This document shows, piece after piece, positions 1-8,614 of a stretch of DNA of 39,259 nt (its first letter is position 1; each line of letters starts with the position of its first letter). The DNA is from Syntrophus aciditrophicus (GTDB taxonomy: Bacteria; Desulfobacterota; Syntrophia; Syntrophales; UBA8958). The stretch is from positions 1 to 39,259 of the forward strand of contig DYRD01000017.1 of NCBI GenBank assembly GCA_020718905.1, in the 5' to 3' direction. The notes under the pieces were generated by a model. It saw nothing but the letters and a program-made list of their open reading frames with translations, searched no databases and was not told where the DNA came from. The position numbers and the translations under genes are program-made.

Positions 1-123
1 TTTTTGTTCCACCTTTTTCGCCTCTTCCGCCGGTGCCACCTCCGCGGCAACCGCAGCCGCCGCACCAATCAATAACAGAAACATCGCGAAAATCATTGCT
101 GAACTTTTCTTGAATTTCATCAT
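1..123 (-). CDS. Secreted protein, N-terminal fragment (cut by window edge)
   Basis: The minus strand opens with ATG-ATG at 123 and 120, preceded by an AGAGGA ribosome-binding site about 7 bases upstream, and stays open for 41 codons to the window edge. The visible residues are a textbook export signal: a Lys-rich start (MMKFKKSSA), a hydrophobic core rich in Phe, Leu and Ile (about residues 10-24), a small-residue cleavage region near AVAAE (about residue 27), then an Ala/Glu/Lys-rich stretch. The mature protein lies outside the window, so its function cannot be named. It could be any exported protein of the envelope or periplasm. The start and signal peptide are directly visible. Confidence 0.6.
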   Translation of the reverse strand, partial: MMKFKKSSAMIFAMFLLLIGAAAAVAAEVAPAEEAKKVEQK

Positions 124-283
124 AACCATCCTCTTTCATATTTATTGCCTATTGGCTGAACGCTCGCCATATAACCGATTTCCAGTTAAAAATAAAGCAG
201 AGATACAAGGTGACGGACTCTTACGGTGAACGGACTTTGCAACCCCGAGGGAAATATCTTCGTTATCAGGTCTCAACTTTCCC

Positions 284-313
284 TTGACCTTTATGGCAGT
301 AAACGGCAATAAA
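284..313 (+). promoter_or_regulatory. Weak sigma-70-like promoter candidate upstream of the BrkB gene
   Basis: TTGACC (284-289) and AATAAA (308-313) are separated by 18 bases in the 298-base gap between the two divergent genes at the left end. Five of six -35 bases and four of six -10 bases match. Nothing else recognisable was seen in 124-421. Confidence 0.25.
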
Positions 314-430
314 TAGGGCCGAGAGTGGACAAATATCCGGGGCCGCCCGGTAAAGGTTAGCTGCGCAGGGTCAAAGGACGGCGCTTCGCAAAGCGATGTT
401 GAGACGGCTCATCAGACATTAGTGACGGGT

Positions 431-1261
431 ATGGATGAGGAACAGGTAAAAGGCAAAGTTGGAATCCTTGCAAAAATGACAGATAAACGTCCTCAGAGAA
501 GCTTCTCCGATGTTATTGCTCCCAAGGAGTGGCTATCCCGAAGCAAGATCCGCATCATGTGGGGAGGGGATGTCTTCGTGGACGCCGTCATCAACTTCGA
601 CAAGAACGGGAACGCAAACCAGGCAGCGGCCATTGCCCTTTACTCCATTCTGTCCTTTATCCCCATGTTCATTTTGACCATCATCATGGTCAACCATATT
701 CTTGGCGCCTTTCCGCATATTCAGCACGAAATGCTCGAAGGTGTAAAAAAAATAACCCCCTATTTCTCCGGCCCTCTGTTTGATCAGCTTGGCGGCATAG
801 AGGAAAAGAAGCACGTCCTGGGTTGGGTCGGAACCATCACCCTAATTTGGTTTTCCTCTATGATTTTCGGGGCTATCGAGACAGCCATGGGTTTGATCTT
901 CCATTCCCATGAACGCCGGAACTACCTCACCTCAAAACTTCTCGCCATTGCCATGATTCCTGCCGCCTGGGCGGTTGCGGTGGCCAGTATTGTCATTACC
1001 TATGTAGTTGCCCTCCTCGCCAAACAACCACTGCTGGCAGAGATCGCTTTCCAGAACTTTCCCATGATTAAGGGCGTTTTCTTCCAGTATGCCATCCCGT
1101 TCTCAGTCACGGTGCTATTCTTTACGATCCTCTATAAAGTTATTCCCACCGGGAAGATCCCCTTGGGGATAGCCGTCACGGGGGGGGGCGATCTTTTCCG
1201 CCCTTATGGAGATTGCCAAGCATTTCTTTGCCTGGTATGTCGCCAACTATACACGTTATAA
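431..1261 (+). pseudogene. BrkB/YihY-family inner-membrane protein, N-terminal part, frameshifted at a G9 tract
   Basis: This is the N-terminal two thirds of a BrkB/YihY-family multi-spanning membrane protein (the family once called ribonuclease BN). The ATG at 431 is used; a GTG at 422 is in the same frame and neither has a strong ribosome-binding site. The family signature is seen in the first helix (AAIALYSILSFIPMF) and in later hydrophobic segments. The frame leaves the family sequence at a run of nine G (1180-1188), after GIAVT. It then runs through unrelated residues to a stop at 1261. The missing last helices continue in the next frame, in the following entry. Removing one G gives one 527-residue protein from 431 to 2015. 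Family function is unsettled (envelope integrity, possibly transport). Confidence 0.7.
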
Positions 1262-2015
1262 TGTGATCTTCGGTTCTCTGGAAACGGTCGTCATCCTTGT
1301 GGTCTGGGTGTTCTACATCGCCCTGATCCTGCTTTTCTGCGCTGAGTTGATGGCCTCCTTCATGAGAAGGGATTTGATCCTCCTCCACAAGGCCTTTTTC
1401 ACCCCCGGCAAAAAATGGTTGGCCATGGATGAGCGGCTCTTCCATAAGTTCGGCCGCATGTATCCCAAGAACGCCTATGTTTTTCAAGAAGGCGATGCAG
1501 GCAAAGAGATGTACTACATCCTGTCCGGAAGGATACAACTGGAAAAGACATTAGGGGCAACAAAGAAAGTCATGACCGATATGGGGCCGGGCAACTATTT
1601 CGGTGAAATAGCTGCGCTTATCGAGGCCAAGAGAACGGCCTCGGCAAAGGCAAGCGAGGATACGGAACTGGCGGTAATAGACGGAGATACTTTCCGGAAC
1701 CTGCTGAGAGAAAGCGACGACGCCTCTCTTTTCATGCTCAAGGAACTCTCCCGCCGGATCAAAAAAAGCAATGAAGCCCTCGAAGATACGACCCATTCCT
1801 GGCTCCGCCTGATTTTAATGATGTATTTCCTGAAAAACGATCCCTTTCCCGAGCAGAGGGACCCCGTCGCCGAACTGACCTCCCTCACCGGAAAAGACAA
1901 TAGCGAGATAGCGGACGTTCTCGAAGAACTCAATCACTCCGGCGTCCTGCAGTATCAGAAGGGTCGAATTACCGGTTTTGACAAAGAAAAAGCCTGGCAG
2001 ATGGTTTTTAAATAA
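1206..2015 (+). pseudogene. BrkB C-terminal helices plus cyclic-nucleotide-binding domain and winged-helix-like tail
   Basis: This is the continuation of the BrkB protein in the shifted frame. It begins with the last two family helices (FAWYVANYTRYNVIFGSL and the following hydrophobic helix to about residue 55). About residues 75-200 form a cyclic-nucleotide-binding (CRP-like) beta-roll: the phosphate-binding cassette is visible as FGEIAALIEAKRTASA, with the usual Gly-Glu and Arg. A helical region after residue 200 (TSLTGKDNSEIADVLEEL) resembles the winged helix of CRP/FNR regulators. The fusion suggests a membrane protein gated or controlled by a nucleotide ligand, which is inference. Without the upstream part this ORF would still encode a complete CNB domain behind two membrane helices. 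Its 3' end overlaps the convergent radical SAM gene by 61 bases. Confidence 0.65.
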
Positions 2016-2854
2016 TAAAGGGGGGCATGATTCGACGTAAAGACGGGCGGCGTCCGTTTGAGGATCCCGGCCACAACGGGGTTCTTTTTCAATTGCCCGT
2101 CGACAAAACGCCTTACCTCCCGCCGGTTCCAGCCCGCGGGATGTTCAAAATCCCTATAGAGAGAAAGATCACCCGTGGAAAAGGGCCGGGTCGCAAGATC
2201 AGCAGCGGCGGCAGCAAAGGCGGGCAGGTTAAAGATCGCCACGTTTAGGAAATCTATGGAAGAACTGTTTTCCACGATATACTCCACGGTTCGGCACGCG
2301 GCGGACCGGTCTTCGGCGGTGGTTCCAAAGAGGAGATACACATAGGTCCCGATACGGGCCTCTTTAAGATTCCGGAGCACCCGGGAGGCTGTCTTTAAAT
2401 CGATGCCTTTCTCCAGGGCGTCGAGAACGCCCTGATCTCCCGATTCGAGGCCCAGTTTCAACATGGCACATCCGGCGGCATGCAAACGGCGACAAAATGA
2501 CGGGTCCGCCAGTTGTTCCGTAATCCGGACAAAACCATACCAGGGGACACCGATCCCCTGCTCGGCGAGGGCAGTCAACAAGGCCGGACTCACGGCATTG
2601 TCGAGGAAATGGACCAGGGCGGGATTTGTTTCTCTCTTGAGACGCTCCAGATCGGCAAAGACTTTTTTTACCGGCAGCGGTCGATAGGGAGTCCCTTCCG
2701 CCGTCTCCGGACAGAACCGGCAACGCCGCCAGTAGCAGCCGGTCGAGGCGCTGTAGGGAATGATCGCCCCGGGAGACATATACAGGCCCCAGGGAAAAGG
2801 TCCGTAATCGGGACAGGGAACCCCAGGTACGGAAGGTCCGGAAAGAGCCGTCAT
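1955..2854 (-). pseudogene. B12-binding radical SAM protein, radical SAM half (frameshifted gene)
   Basis: This is the catalytic half of a cobalamin-binding-domain radical SAM protein. The iron-sulfur motif C-x3-C-x2-C is intact in TGCYWRRCRFCPE, about 39 residues after the ATG at 2854. It is followed by an Elp3-like radical SAM barrel (KLGLESGDQGVLDALEKG, then YVYLLFGTTAEDRSAA). The ATG is almost certainly not the real start: in the same frame upstream the sequence reads LVEKYRDDRV up to about 2902, which fits directly behind the B12-binding half after one frameshift. The gene is thus a continuation of the 2877-3645 fragment. The substrate is unknown; relatives carry out methylations or rearrangements. 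Its stop lies inside the 3' end of the convergent BrkB-CNB gene. Confidence 0.7.
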
Positions 2855-2876
2855 AACCGGCCTTGCCGCAGCAACC

Positions 2877-3645
2877 CTATCGTCTCGGTATTTTTCGACA
2901 AGAGATTAAGAGATAATCTTCGCCCGGGCCGGCGACGAGCCCATCGACAAGGCCGGGGAAGGGATTATTCCCTCCGGGCGGACTTGATCTCTCCGCCCGG
3001 AGCTCAGTCCTCCCACCAGCCAAATCGCCGCTCCCGATATTTTGTCTTTGGGATTGTGACAGCCAGGAAGTGACCAGACCGCCGCCTATGATTATCTTAC
3101 TGCCGGGCGCCAGCGGGCGGATGCAACCAATCAGGGCAAAGGCGCAAAGGGCCTGGCTTAGATAATTCACCGATATGCCGATTATTTCGTGATTTTGCCC
3201 TTTTAGCAGGGACATGATCCGTGAGCGGAAATAGGGATAAAAGGGATTTCTTTCCGGCTGAGCGGCGGACCGGAGGAGATCGGCGGATCGCCGGGGTGAT
3301 AATGCTTCATCCTCAAAGAGACCCGGAGCGAAGGGAGAGGAGGTACCCCGGCAGATTACGGAGGGCCCTTTTCGTCCACGTGTTCCCCGCCCGGTCCCTA
3401 ACCTTGGACGCCGTCGTTAAATCCGGAGCCAGGCTCCCAATTTCCGAAGAAATTTGAGCATGTTTTCTGATTTCAGTTCCTTCCCGGACACCCTGAGAAT
3501 TGAGAAGAAAGTGGAGCCCCTCGATATTGGCATCGATCACGGTGCAAGGAACGCCATGGTCACGCAAGGCTCCCGCCAAACGGGCAATCCCCGCCGGCGG
3601 CTCACAGGGTTTCGAAACAGGGGGACAAATGAGCAGAACCTTCAT
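2877..3645 (-). pseudogene. B12-binding radical SAM protein, cobalamin-binding half, with internal frameshift
   Basis: This is the N-terminal half of the same broken gene, starting at ATG 3645 (MKVLLICPPVSKPCEPPAGI), typical of B12-binding domains that precede radical SAM domains. DANIEG at about residues 39-44 sits where the DxHxxG cobalamin motif is expected, with Asn in place of His. The first frame stops at 3313. Near 3335 the homologous reading resumes one base over as PGLFEDEALSPRRSADLL and runs on to the IIIGGGLVTSWL strand and GLVDGLVAGPGEDYLL. That frame then stops at 2877, where a second shift leads into the radical SAM half. At least two lesions are therefore needed to explain the gene. 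It lies 98 bases downstream of the acetate-CoA ligase on the same strand. Confidence 0.65.
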
Positions 3646-3743
3646 GGCAAGTCAAACCTGGGGAGATGCCCCCACCCTGATTGATCTTGCCTTATTCCTA
3701 AGCTCTTCACTCTCCTCCGGTACTATTTCCTGCTGCCTGTTGC

Positions 3744-5819
3744 CTATTGCCTAAAAAATAATCTCGCATCCACCAGGGAGACGCCCTTGCCGGCGGGATG
3801 GACGATGACGGGATTGAGATCCAGTTCGGCAATCTCCGGCGCCACCGCCAATAGGGCGGAGATCGTGACGATCACATCCGCCAGGGCCTCAAGATCGGCG
3901 GCCGACCTCCCCCGGACGCCTTGGAGGAGGGTATAGGCCTTCAGTTCCCTGACCATATCCGAGGCCTCCGCCTTCGTTACCGGGGCCAGGCGGATAGCCG
4001 TATCCGTGAAGACTTCAATAAAAATCCCTCCCAGTCCGACCATGACGACAGGGCCGAATACTGGGTCCTGTCGTCCGCCGACAAAACACTCCACCCCGGG
4101 AGCGGCCATTTCCTGGACGAGAAAGGCGTCGGCCATACTGCCAAAGGTTTGGTCCATCTCCCCCAGGATCTTCCGGAGGGAGCGCCGGGTTCTGATATTC
4201 AGGCGCACACCGCCCACATCGGTCTTGTGGGAGGCCTGGCGGGAGATCAGTTTCACCGCTACGGGAAAACGCGGGGAGGCGGCGTCCGCTTCCTCAGGGT
4301 TGCGGATCGTCCATCCTTTTATTGTCGGCAAACCGGCAGTCCGGCAAACGTCAAGGGCCTCGTCGGTAAGGGGAATCCGTTGCTCCCGCTGGCAGAGCTG
4401 ATGGAGGGAAGCAATCAACCCCTTATCCGGCAGCGCCGCCGGCAATGATCCTCGCTTGTCCCGCCGGGCCTTTCGTTCGTAATACATCGCGGAGATGTCC
4501 AGGGCTGCGGCCGCCTCCAGGGGCGACGTAAAGATCGGATAAGGCTGGCTCCTGCCGACATCGAGGAGTTCCGCGGGATCGGAGAGCATGGCAACGGCGA
4601 CAGGCTTATCGTGCTCCTTGACCAGTTTGTCCACACCGGCCAGGAAGGTCCGGGACATCTCCTTCTCGTAGGTGGAGGCGTAGAGGTGGTTAAATAGGAC
4701 GCCGTTGATATTGTCGAGCTTCAGGGTTTCCTCAAGGATGCGGATAAAGATCGTATAATCGAAAATCTCGCCTAAATCGAGGGGGTTCTGATGGGCAATG
4801 ACCCGGGTCAGATAGAGGGTTTTAAGCTTTTCCAGAAAGGACGGCGGAAAAGGGACCATGTCGAAGCCGAACTTCTCACAGGCGTCGGCGGAAAGGACGG
4901 CATGTCCTCCGGACCGGGACAGGACGGCGACGCGCCGCCCCTTCATGAGGGGCAGGCGGATGATCTTGACGGCGTTGAGGAACTCCCGTTCCTCCTCGGC
5001 ACGGATGACGGCGGCCTGACGGAAGAGGCCATCGACGACGTCATCCCCCGTGGAAAGGGCCGTGGTGTGGGATTGAGCGATCTTCGCGCTCGTCTCGCTC
5101 CGGTTTGATTTCTGGACGATGACGGGTTTGTCCGCCTGGACGGCAAGGTCATAGAACGCCCGGCCCCGTTTGAAGCCCTCGAGATACATGGTCACAATGT
5201 CCGTTTCTGCATCTTTGAGAAAATAGTCGAGAAAATCAACCTCGTCGAGTTGGAGCTTGTTGCCGATGCTGACAAACTTACCGGGGACGATGGCGTTCTC
5301 GTGGAGGGCGTGGAGATAGGTGCCCCCGACGACGCCGCTCTGGGCGATCATGGCTACCCGGCCGCCGGCAGGGGGGGTCTTGAAAAAGGCGAAGGGCATC
5401 ATCATCTTGATGTCAAAATTGACTGTCCCTACGCAGTTGGGACCGACAAACTTGATCCCGTATTTGGCGGCCACGTCGAGGACTTCCTTTTCCAGGGAGT
5501 GATCGCCGTGGGAATATTCGCTGAAGCCGCTGGACTCGATAACAATGCGGCGTATCCCTTTTCGTCCGCAGGCGTCCATCAGGGCGGGTATGGTTTTGGC
5601 GGGGGTCAGGAAGATCGCCACTTCGGGTACTTCGGGAAGGCTCGCAATATCGGTGAAAATTGGTATCCCGGCTACTTCCCCCGCCTGTGAACCCACGCCG
5701 TAGAGATTACCTTGATAACCGCACTGTTTGTTGTTGAGGAGAATTATCTGGCCAAGATTCATTTTCGTGGCCGAAGCCCCGACGACGACCATGCTTTTCG
5801 GGAAAAAAAATGCCTTCAT
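3744..5819 (-). CDS. Acetate-CoA ligase (ADP-forming), single-chain alpha-beta fusion
   Basis: A 691-residue NDP-forming acyl-CoA synthetase. It converts acyl-CoA, ADP and phosphate to the acid, CoA and ATP, giving ATP by substrate-level phosphorylation in fermentative or syntrophic cells, or it activates acids in reverse. Domain order is an N-terminal CoA-binding Rossmann domain (PKSMVVVGASATKMNLG), succinyl-CoA-ligase-like domains with the phosphorylated-histidine region (AQSHTTALSTGDDVVDG, about residue 250), and a C-terminal ATP-grasp domain (about residues 465-690; PVAVKLISRQASHKTDVGGV and ELDLNPVIV). Length is normal and no lesion is seen, unlike its neighbours. A good promoter lies at 5899-5927. 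It is divergent from the acetyl-CoA hydrolase gene, so both handle the acyl-CoA/acid step. The exact acyl substrate cannot be read from the sequence. Confidence 0.88.
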   Translation of the reverse strand: MKAFFFPKSMVVVGASATKMNLGQIILLNNKQCGYQGNLYGVGSQAGEVAGIPIFTDIASLPEVPEVAIFLTPAKTIPALMDACGRKGIRRIVIESSGFSEYSHGDHSLEKEVLDVAAKYGIKFVGPNCVGTVNFDIKMMMPFAFFKTPPAGGRVAMIAQSGVVGGTYLHALHENAIVPGKFVSIGNKLQLDEVDFLDYFLKDAETDIVTMYLEGFKRGRAFYDLAVQADKPVIVQKSNRSETSAKIAQSHTTALSTGDDVVDGLFRQAAVIRAEEEREFLNAVKIIRLPLMKGRRVAVLSRSGGHAVLSADACEKFGFDMVPFPPSFLEKLKTLYLTRVIAHQNPLDLGEIFDYTIFIRILEETLKLDNINGVLFNHLYASTYEKEMSRTFLAGVDKLVKEHDKPVAVAMLSDPAELLDVGRSQPYPIFTSPLEAAAALDISAMYYERKARRDKRGSLPAALPDKGLIASLHQLCQREQRIPLTDEALDVCRTAGLPTIKGWTIRNPEEADAASPRFPVAVKLISRQASHKTDVGGVRLNIRTRRSLRKILGEMDQTFGSMADAFLVQEMAAPGVECFVGGRQDPVFGPVVMVGLGGIFIEVFTDTAIRLAPVTKAEASDMVRELKAYTLLQGVRGRSAADLEALADVIVTISALLAVAPEIAELDLNPVIVHPAGKGVSLVDARLFFRQ

Positions 5820-5898
5820 TTAGATACCGCCAGCTACTTAATTTACCTTTGCAGGGGAGGGAGCGATAGCTACTATTCTCCTTTGCCCCTGCGGCACT

Positions 5899-5927
5899 CC
5901 TATAAAGAAATCGCCCTGCCCTGTCAA
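5899..5927 (-). promoter_or_regulatory. Sigma-70 promoter for the ADP-forming acetate-CoA ligase
   Basis: On the minus strand TTGACA (5927-5922) is followed by a 17-base spacer and TATAGG (5904-5899), about 80 bases before the ligase ATG at 5819. The -35 box is perfect and the -10 matches four of six. Confidence 0.6.
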
Positions 5928-5957
5928 TCCCTCCTTGCGGCTTTCTTTTCTTTCATC

Positions 5958-5985
5958 TTGACATCATTATGAATACCTGTAAATT
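5958..5985 (+). promoter_or_regulatory. Sigma-70-like promoter for the acetyl-CoA hydrolase-GNAT gene
   Basis: TTGACA (5958-5963), a 16-base spacer and TAAATT (5980-5985) lie about 110 bases before the ATG at 6097. The -35 is perfect, the -10 matches four of six. It is back to back with the ligase promoter. Confidence 0.45.
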
Positions 5986-6058
5986 AGTTCGGATACGTCC
6001 CGGACCGTAACCAATAAATAACATGGCCCCGGCCAATCCCCACCAGGTTGTTGAAAAA

Positions 6059-6089
6059 CTCCTTTAAGGACAGGCTGCTCAAAAAGGAG
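6059..6089 (+). promoter_or_regulatory. Small hairpin that covers the ribosome-binding site of the acetyl-CoA hydrolase gene
   Basis: CTCCTTT (6059-6065) is the exact reverse complement of AAAGGAG (6083-6089), which is the Shine-Dalgarno sequence of the gene starting at 6097. The 7-bp stem has a 17-base loop. It could hide the site in the mRNA, but a short anti-SD match of this kind also occurs by chance. Confidence 0.3.
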
Positions 6090-6096
6090 AGAAAAT

Positions 6097-6514
6097 ATGT
6101 CCCTGGAAAAATGGAAAGTGCAATACCCGGAGAAATTTGCCTCCGAAGGGGAGATTTTCAGCCACATTCACCGGGGAGGATACGATCTTTATCGGTTCGG
6201 CCTGTGCCGAGCCCCAGCATCTCGTGCAGGGCCTGATCCGTTACGTCAAATCATATCCCAAGGCCTTCTTTGACGCCGAGGTCCTCCATATCCGCTCCCT
6301 CGGCGTCGCCCCCTACGCCACGGAAAAATTCAAGCAGAATTTCCGCCACAATTCCTTCTTCATCGGCGACAGCACCCGGGAAGCCGTCAACAAGGGCGTG
6401 GCTGATTACACCCCCGTCTTTCTCTCGGAGACGCCGGAACTGTTCCGCAGCGGCCTGGCCCGGGTGGACATCGCCCTCATCCAGACTTCCCTCCCCGACG
6501 AAACGGATATCTGA
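6097..6514 (+). pseudogene. Acetyl-CoA hydrolase/CoA-transferase, N-terminal part with frameshift
   Basis: Start at ATG 6097 (MSLEKWKVQYPEKFASEGEI) with an AAAGGAG ribosome-binding site 7 bases upstream. After HIHRG, near 6175, one extra base throws the frame. The homologous reading continues one frame over as DTIFIGSACAEPQHLVQGL and on to NSFFIGDSTREAVNKGVADY and ALIQTSLPDE. This matches the N-terminal domain of the acetyl-CoA hydrolase/acetate CoA-transferase family. At about 6500 a second lesion occurs (three A where four would keep the frame), giving a stop at 6514. The true frame then goes on in the next entry. Together the pieces make a protein of about 624 residues. Confidence 0.7.
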
Positions 6515-7971
6515 GCCTCGGGATCAGCGTCGATATCGTTAAGGCCGCCACGCAAAAGGCCCCCATCGTCGTCGCCCAGATGAACAGATTCATGCCCCGG
6601 GTCCACGGCGACGCCTTTATCCATATGAGGGATATTGATTTTCTTGTCCACTATGACGAACATTTCCTGGAATACAGCAATGAAGCGGATTCGGAAATCG
6701 CCCTCAACATCGGCAAATACGTCGCCCGCCTCGTCGAAGACGGCGATACGATTCAGGTCGGTTACGGGCGCATCCCCAATGCCGTCCTGACGAACCTTAG
6801 GGATAGAAAACATCTGGGCGTCCATACGGAACTGATCAGCGACGGGATCATTGAGCTGATGAAATCGGGAGTCATCGATAATTCAAGAAAGACCATCAAC
6901 CTGGGGAAAACGGTGACGACCTTCTGCATGGGTAACAAGGCTACCTATGATTATCTCCACGACAACCCGGTCATCGAATTCCGGACCATCGACTATACCA
7001 ACAACCCCCTGATCATCGCCCAGCATGATCACATGACGGCCATCAACAGCGCCCTGGAGATCGACCTGACCGGCCAGGCAACGGCGGAGTCCATCGGACG
7101 GATCTTTCACAGCGGCGTCGGAGGGCAGGCGGACTTCATGCGCGGGGCCGTCTTCGCCAAGGGAGGCAAGTCCATTCTCGCCATTCAATCCACAGCGGCC
7201 TGCGACGTCGTTTCCCGGATCGTCCCCATGCTCAGGGGAGGTTCCGGCGTTACCCTGACCCGGGGGGATCTTCACTATGTGGTTACGGAATTCGGGATCG
7301 CTTACCTTCACGGGAAGAGTATCCGGGAACGGGCGATGGAACTAATCGGCATCACCCATCCCAAATTCCGTCCCTGGCTCATCGACGAGGCCAAAAAGCT
7401 GGGACTGATCTACAAGGATCAGGCGTTTATTCCCGGCGTCCGGGGCGAGTATCCGGAACACCTGGAGAGTTACAGGACAACTAAAAAAGGATATAATATC
7501 TTGTTCAGACCCATTAAGATCAGCGATGAACCATTGTTGAAGGACTTTATCTATTCCCTCTCGGATCAGAGTCTTTACCGCCGGTTTATGTCGGTACGGA
7601 AGGACGTTCCCCATGAGGTCCTGCAAAAGCTGGTTGTTATTGATTATACTGTTGAAATGGCAATTCTCGCCATTCTGCCCCGGGAGGAAGCCGAGGAAAT
7701 CGTCGGGGTGGGCCGTTATTATACGGAACCAACGCGGCACTCAGCGGAAGTCGCCTTTGCCGTAAAAGACACCCATCAACAACTGGGGATCGGCACGGAA
7801 CTCCTCGCCTATCTGACCTATCTGGCCAAAAGGCAGGGATTGCTGGACTTTACGGCGGAGGTACTCGCGGATAATCAGCCGATGATGCACACCTTTGAAA
7901 AGGGCGGCTTCGATCTGGAAAAGAAGCAAGTCGCCGGACTCTGGGAGCTCAAGATGACCTTCCGAGAGTAA
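6502..7971 (+). pseudogene. Acetyl-CoA hydrolase/CoA-transferase C-terminal part fused to a GNAT acetyltransferase domain
   Basis: The restored frame begins at 6502 as NGYLSLGISVDIVKAATQKA, with no start codon before ATG 6580, so it depends on the upstream part. It covers the rest of the CoA-transferase (GRIPNAVLTNL; GVGGQADFMRGA; and the end signature VVTEFGIAYLHGKSIRERA). From about 7485 on it carries a GNAT domain: RPIKISDEPLLKDFIYSLS, then the acetyl-CoA pyrophosphate loop QQLGIG and a final beta-alpha unit (ADNQPMMHTFEKGGF). In other bacteria Pat-type GNAT domains acetylate acyl-CoA synthetases, so an effect on the divergent ligase is a reasonable guess. The fusion looks genuine: both domains are complete and in one frame. 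Confidence 0.8.
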
Positions 7972-8000
7972 GACAACGGAAGAATGATTTACGGAAGCAG

Positions 8001-8562
8001 GTGGTCACTTTGATTCGGAGTCAGGAGAAGATATCGTGCTATTCACATCTGGCCGGGGTATTTGCGGCGAGTGGCGGTACGATATATTTAATCCATATGG
8101 TACGGGCATGGACAGCTCATATGGTAGTTGCCATTGTTTACGGTTTATCGGCAATCCTGCTTTTTTCAGCCAGCGCTTCCTATCATGGGTTGAAACAAAA
8201 TGAGGATGAAATATCCATCTGGCGCAAACTGGACCATTCCGCCATATTTTTCATGATCGCCGGCACTTATACCCCTGTCTGCTATATATACCTTTCAGGA
8301 TATTGGAAATGGTCGATTATCATGATCCAGTGGGCATTAGTCGCTGGCGGGATATTTTTGAAATTTTTCTATCTCCATGCCCCCCATGGCCTTATTTTAC
8401 CTGTTTGCCGGCGGCATATCTTATACGGTCGGGGCGATATTCTATGCGATCAAAAAACCGGCTTGGAAGGCGGGGTTTGGTTTTCACGAAATCTTTCACC
8501 TCTTCGTCCTCCTGGGAGGGGTATTCCATTATCTGTTGGTCTACATCGCCCTGGCGGGATGA
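8001..8562 (+). pseudogene. Hemolysin III (YqfA/HlyIII) family membrane protein, frameshifted with internal deletion
   Basis: A GTG at 8001 (or TTG at 8010) begins a multi-helix protein of the hemolysin III/progestin-receptor-like family. ASYHGL (about residue 54) and KLDHSAIFFMIAGTYTPV carry the conserved metal-site Ser and His region of the superfamily. The frame breaks close to 8375, after GGIFLKFFYLHA. The last two helices follow one frame over from 8377 (MALFYLFAGGISYTVGAIF, then GFHEIFHLFVLLGGVFHYL with the conserved C-terminal His pair), ending at 8562. Compared with the family, about 25 residues (helix five and its loop) are missing at the junction. This looks like a true deletion rather than a one-base reading error. 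The product would not be functional. Confidence 0.65.
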
Positions 8563-8614
8563 CGGAATTATTACGCTTTATCGATTTGGACGGCAGCCGG
8601 AGCAGCCTAGAGGT

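Noticed and set aside
3221-3457. Small plus-strand frame starting MSGNRDKRDFFPAERRTGG
   Set aside because: It lies wholly antisense to the broken radical SAM gene and has no ribosome-binding site.
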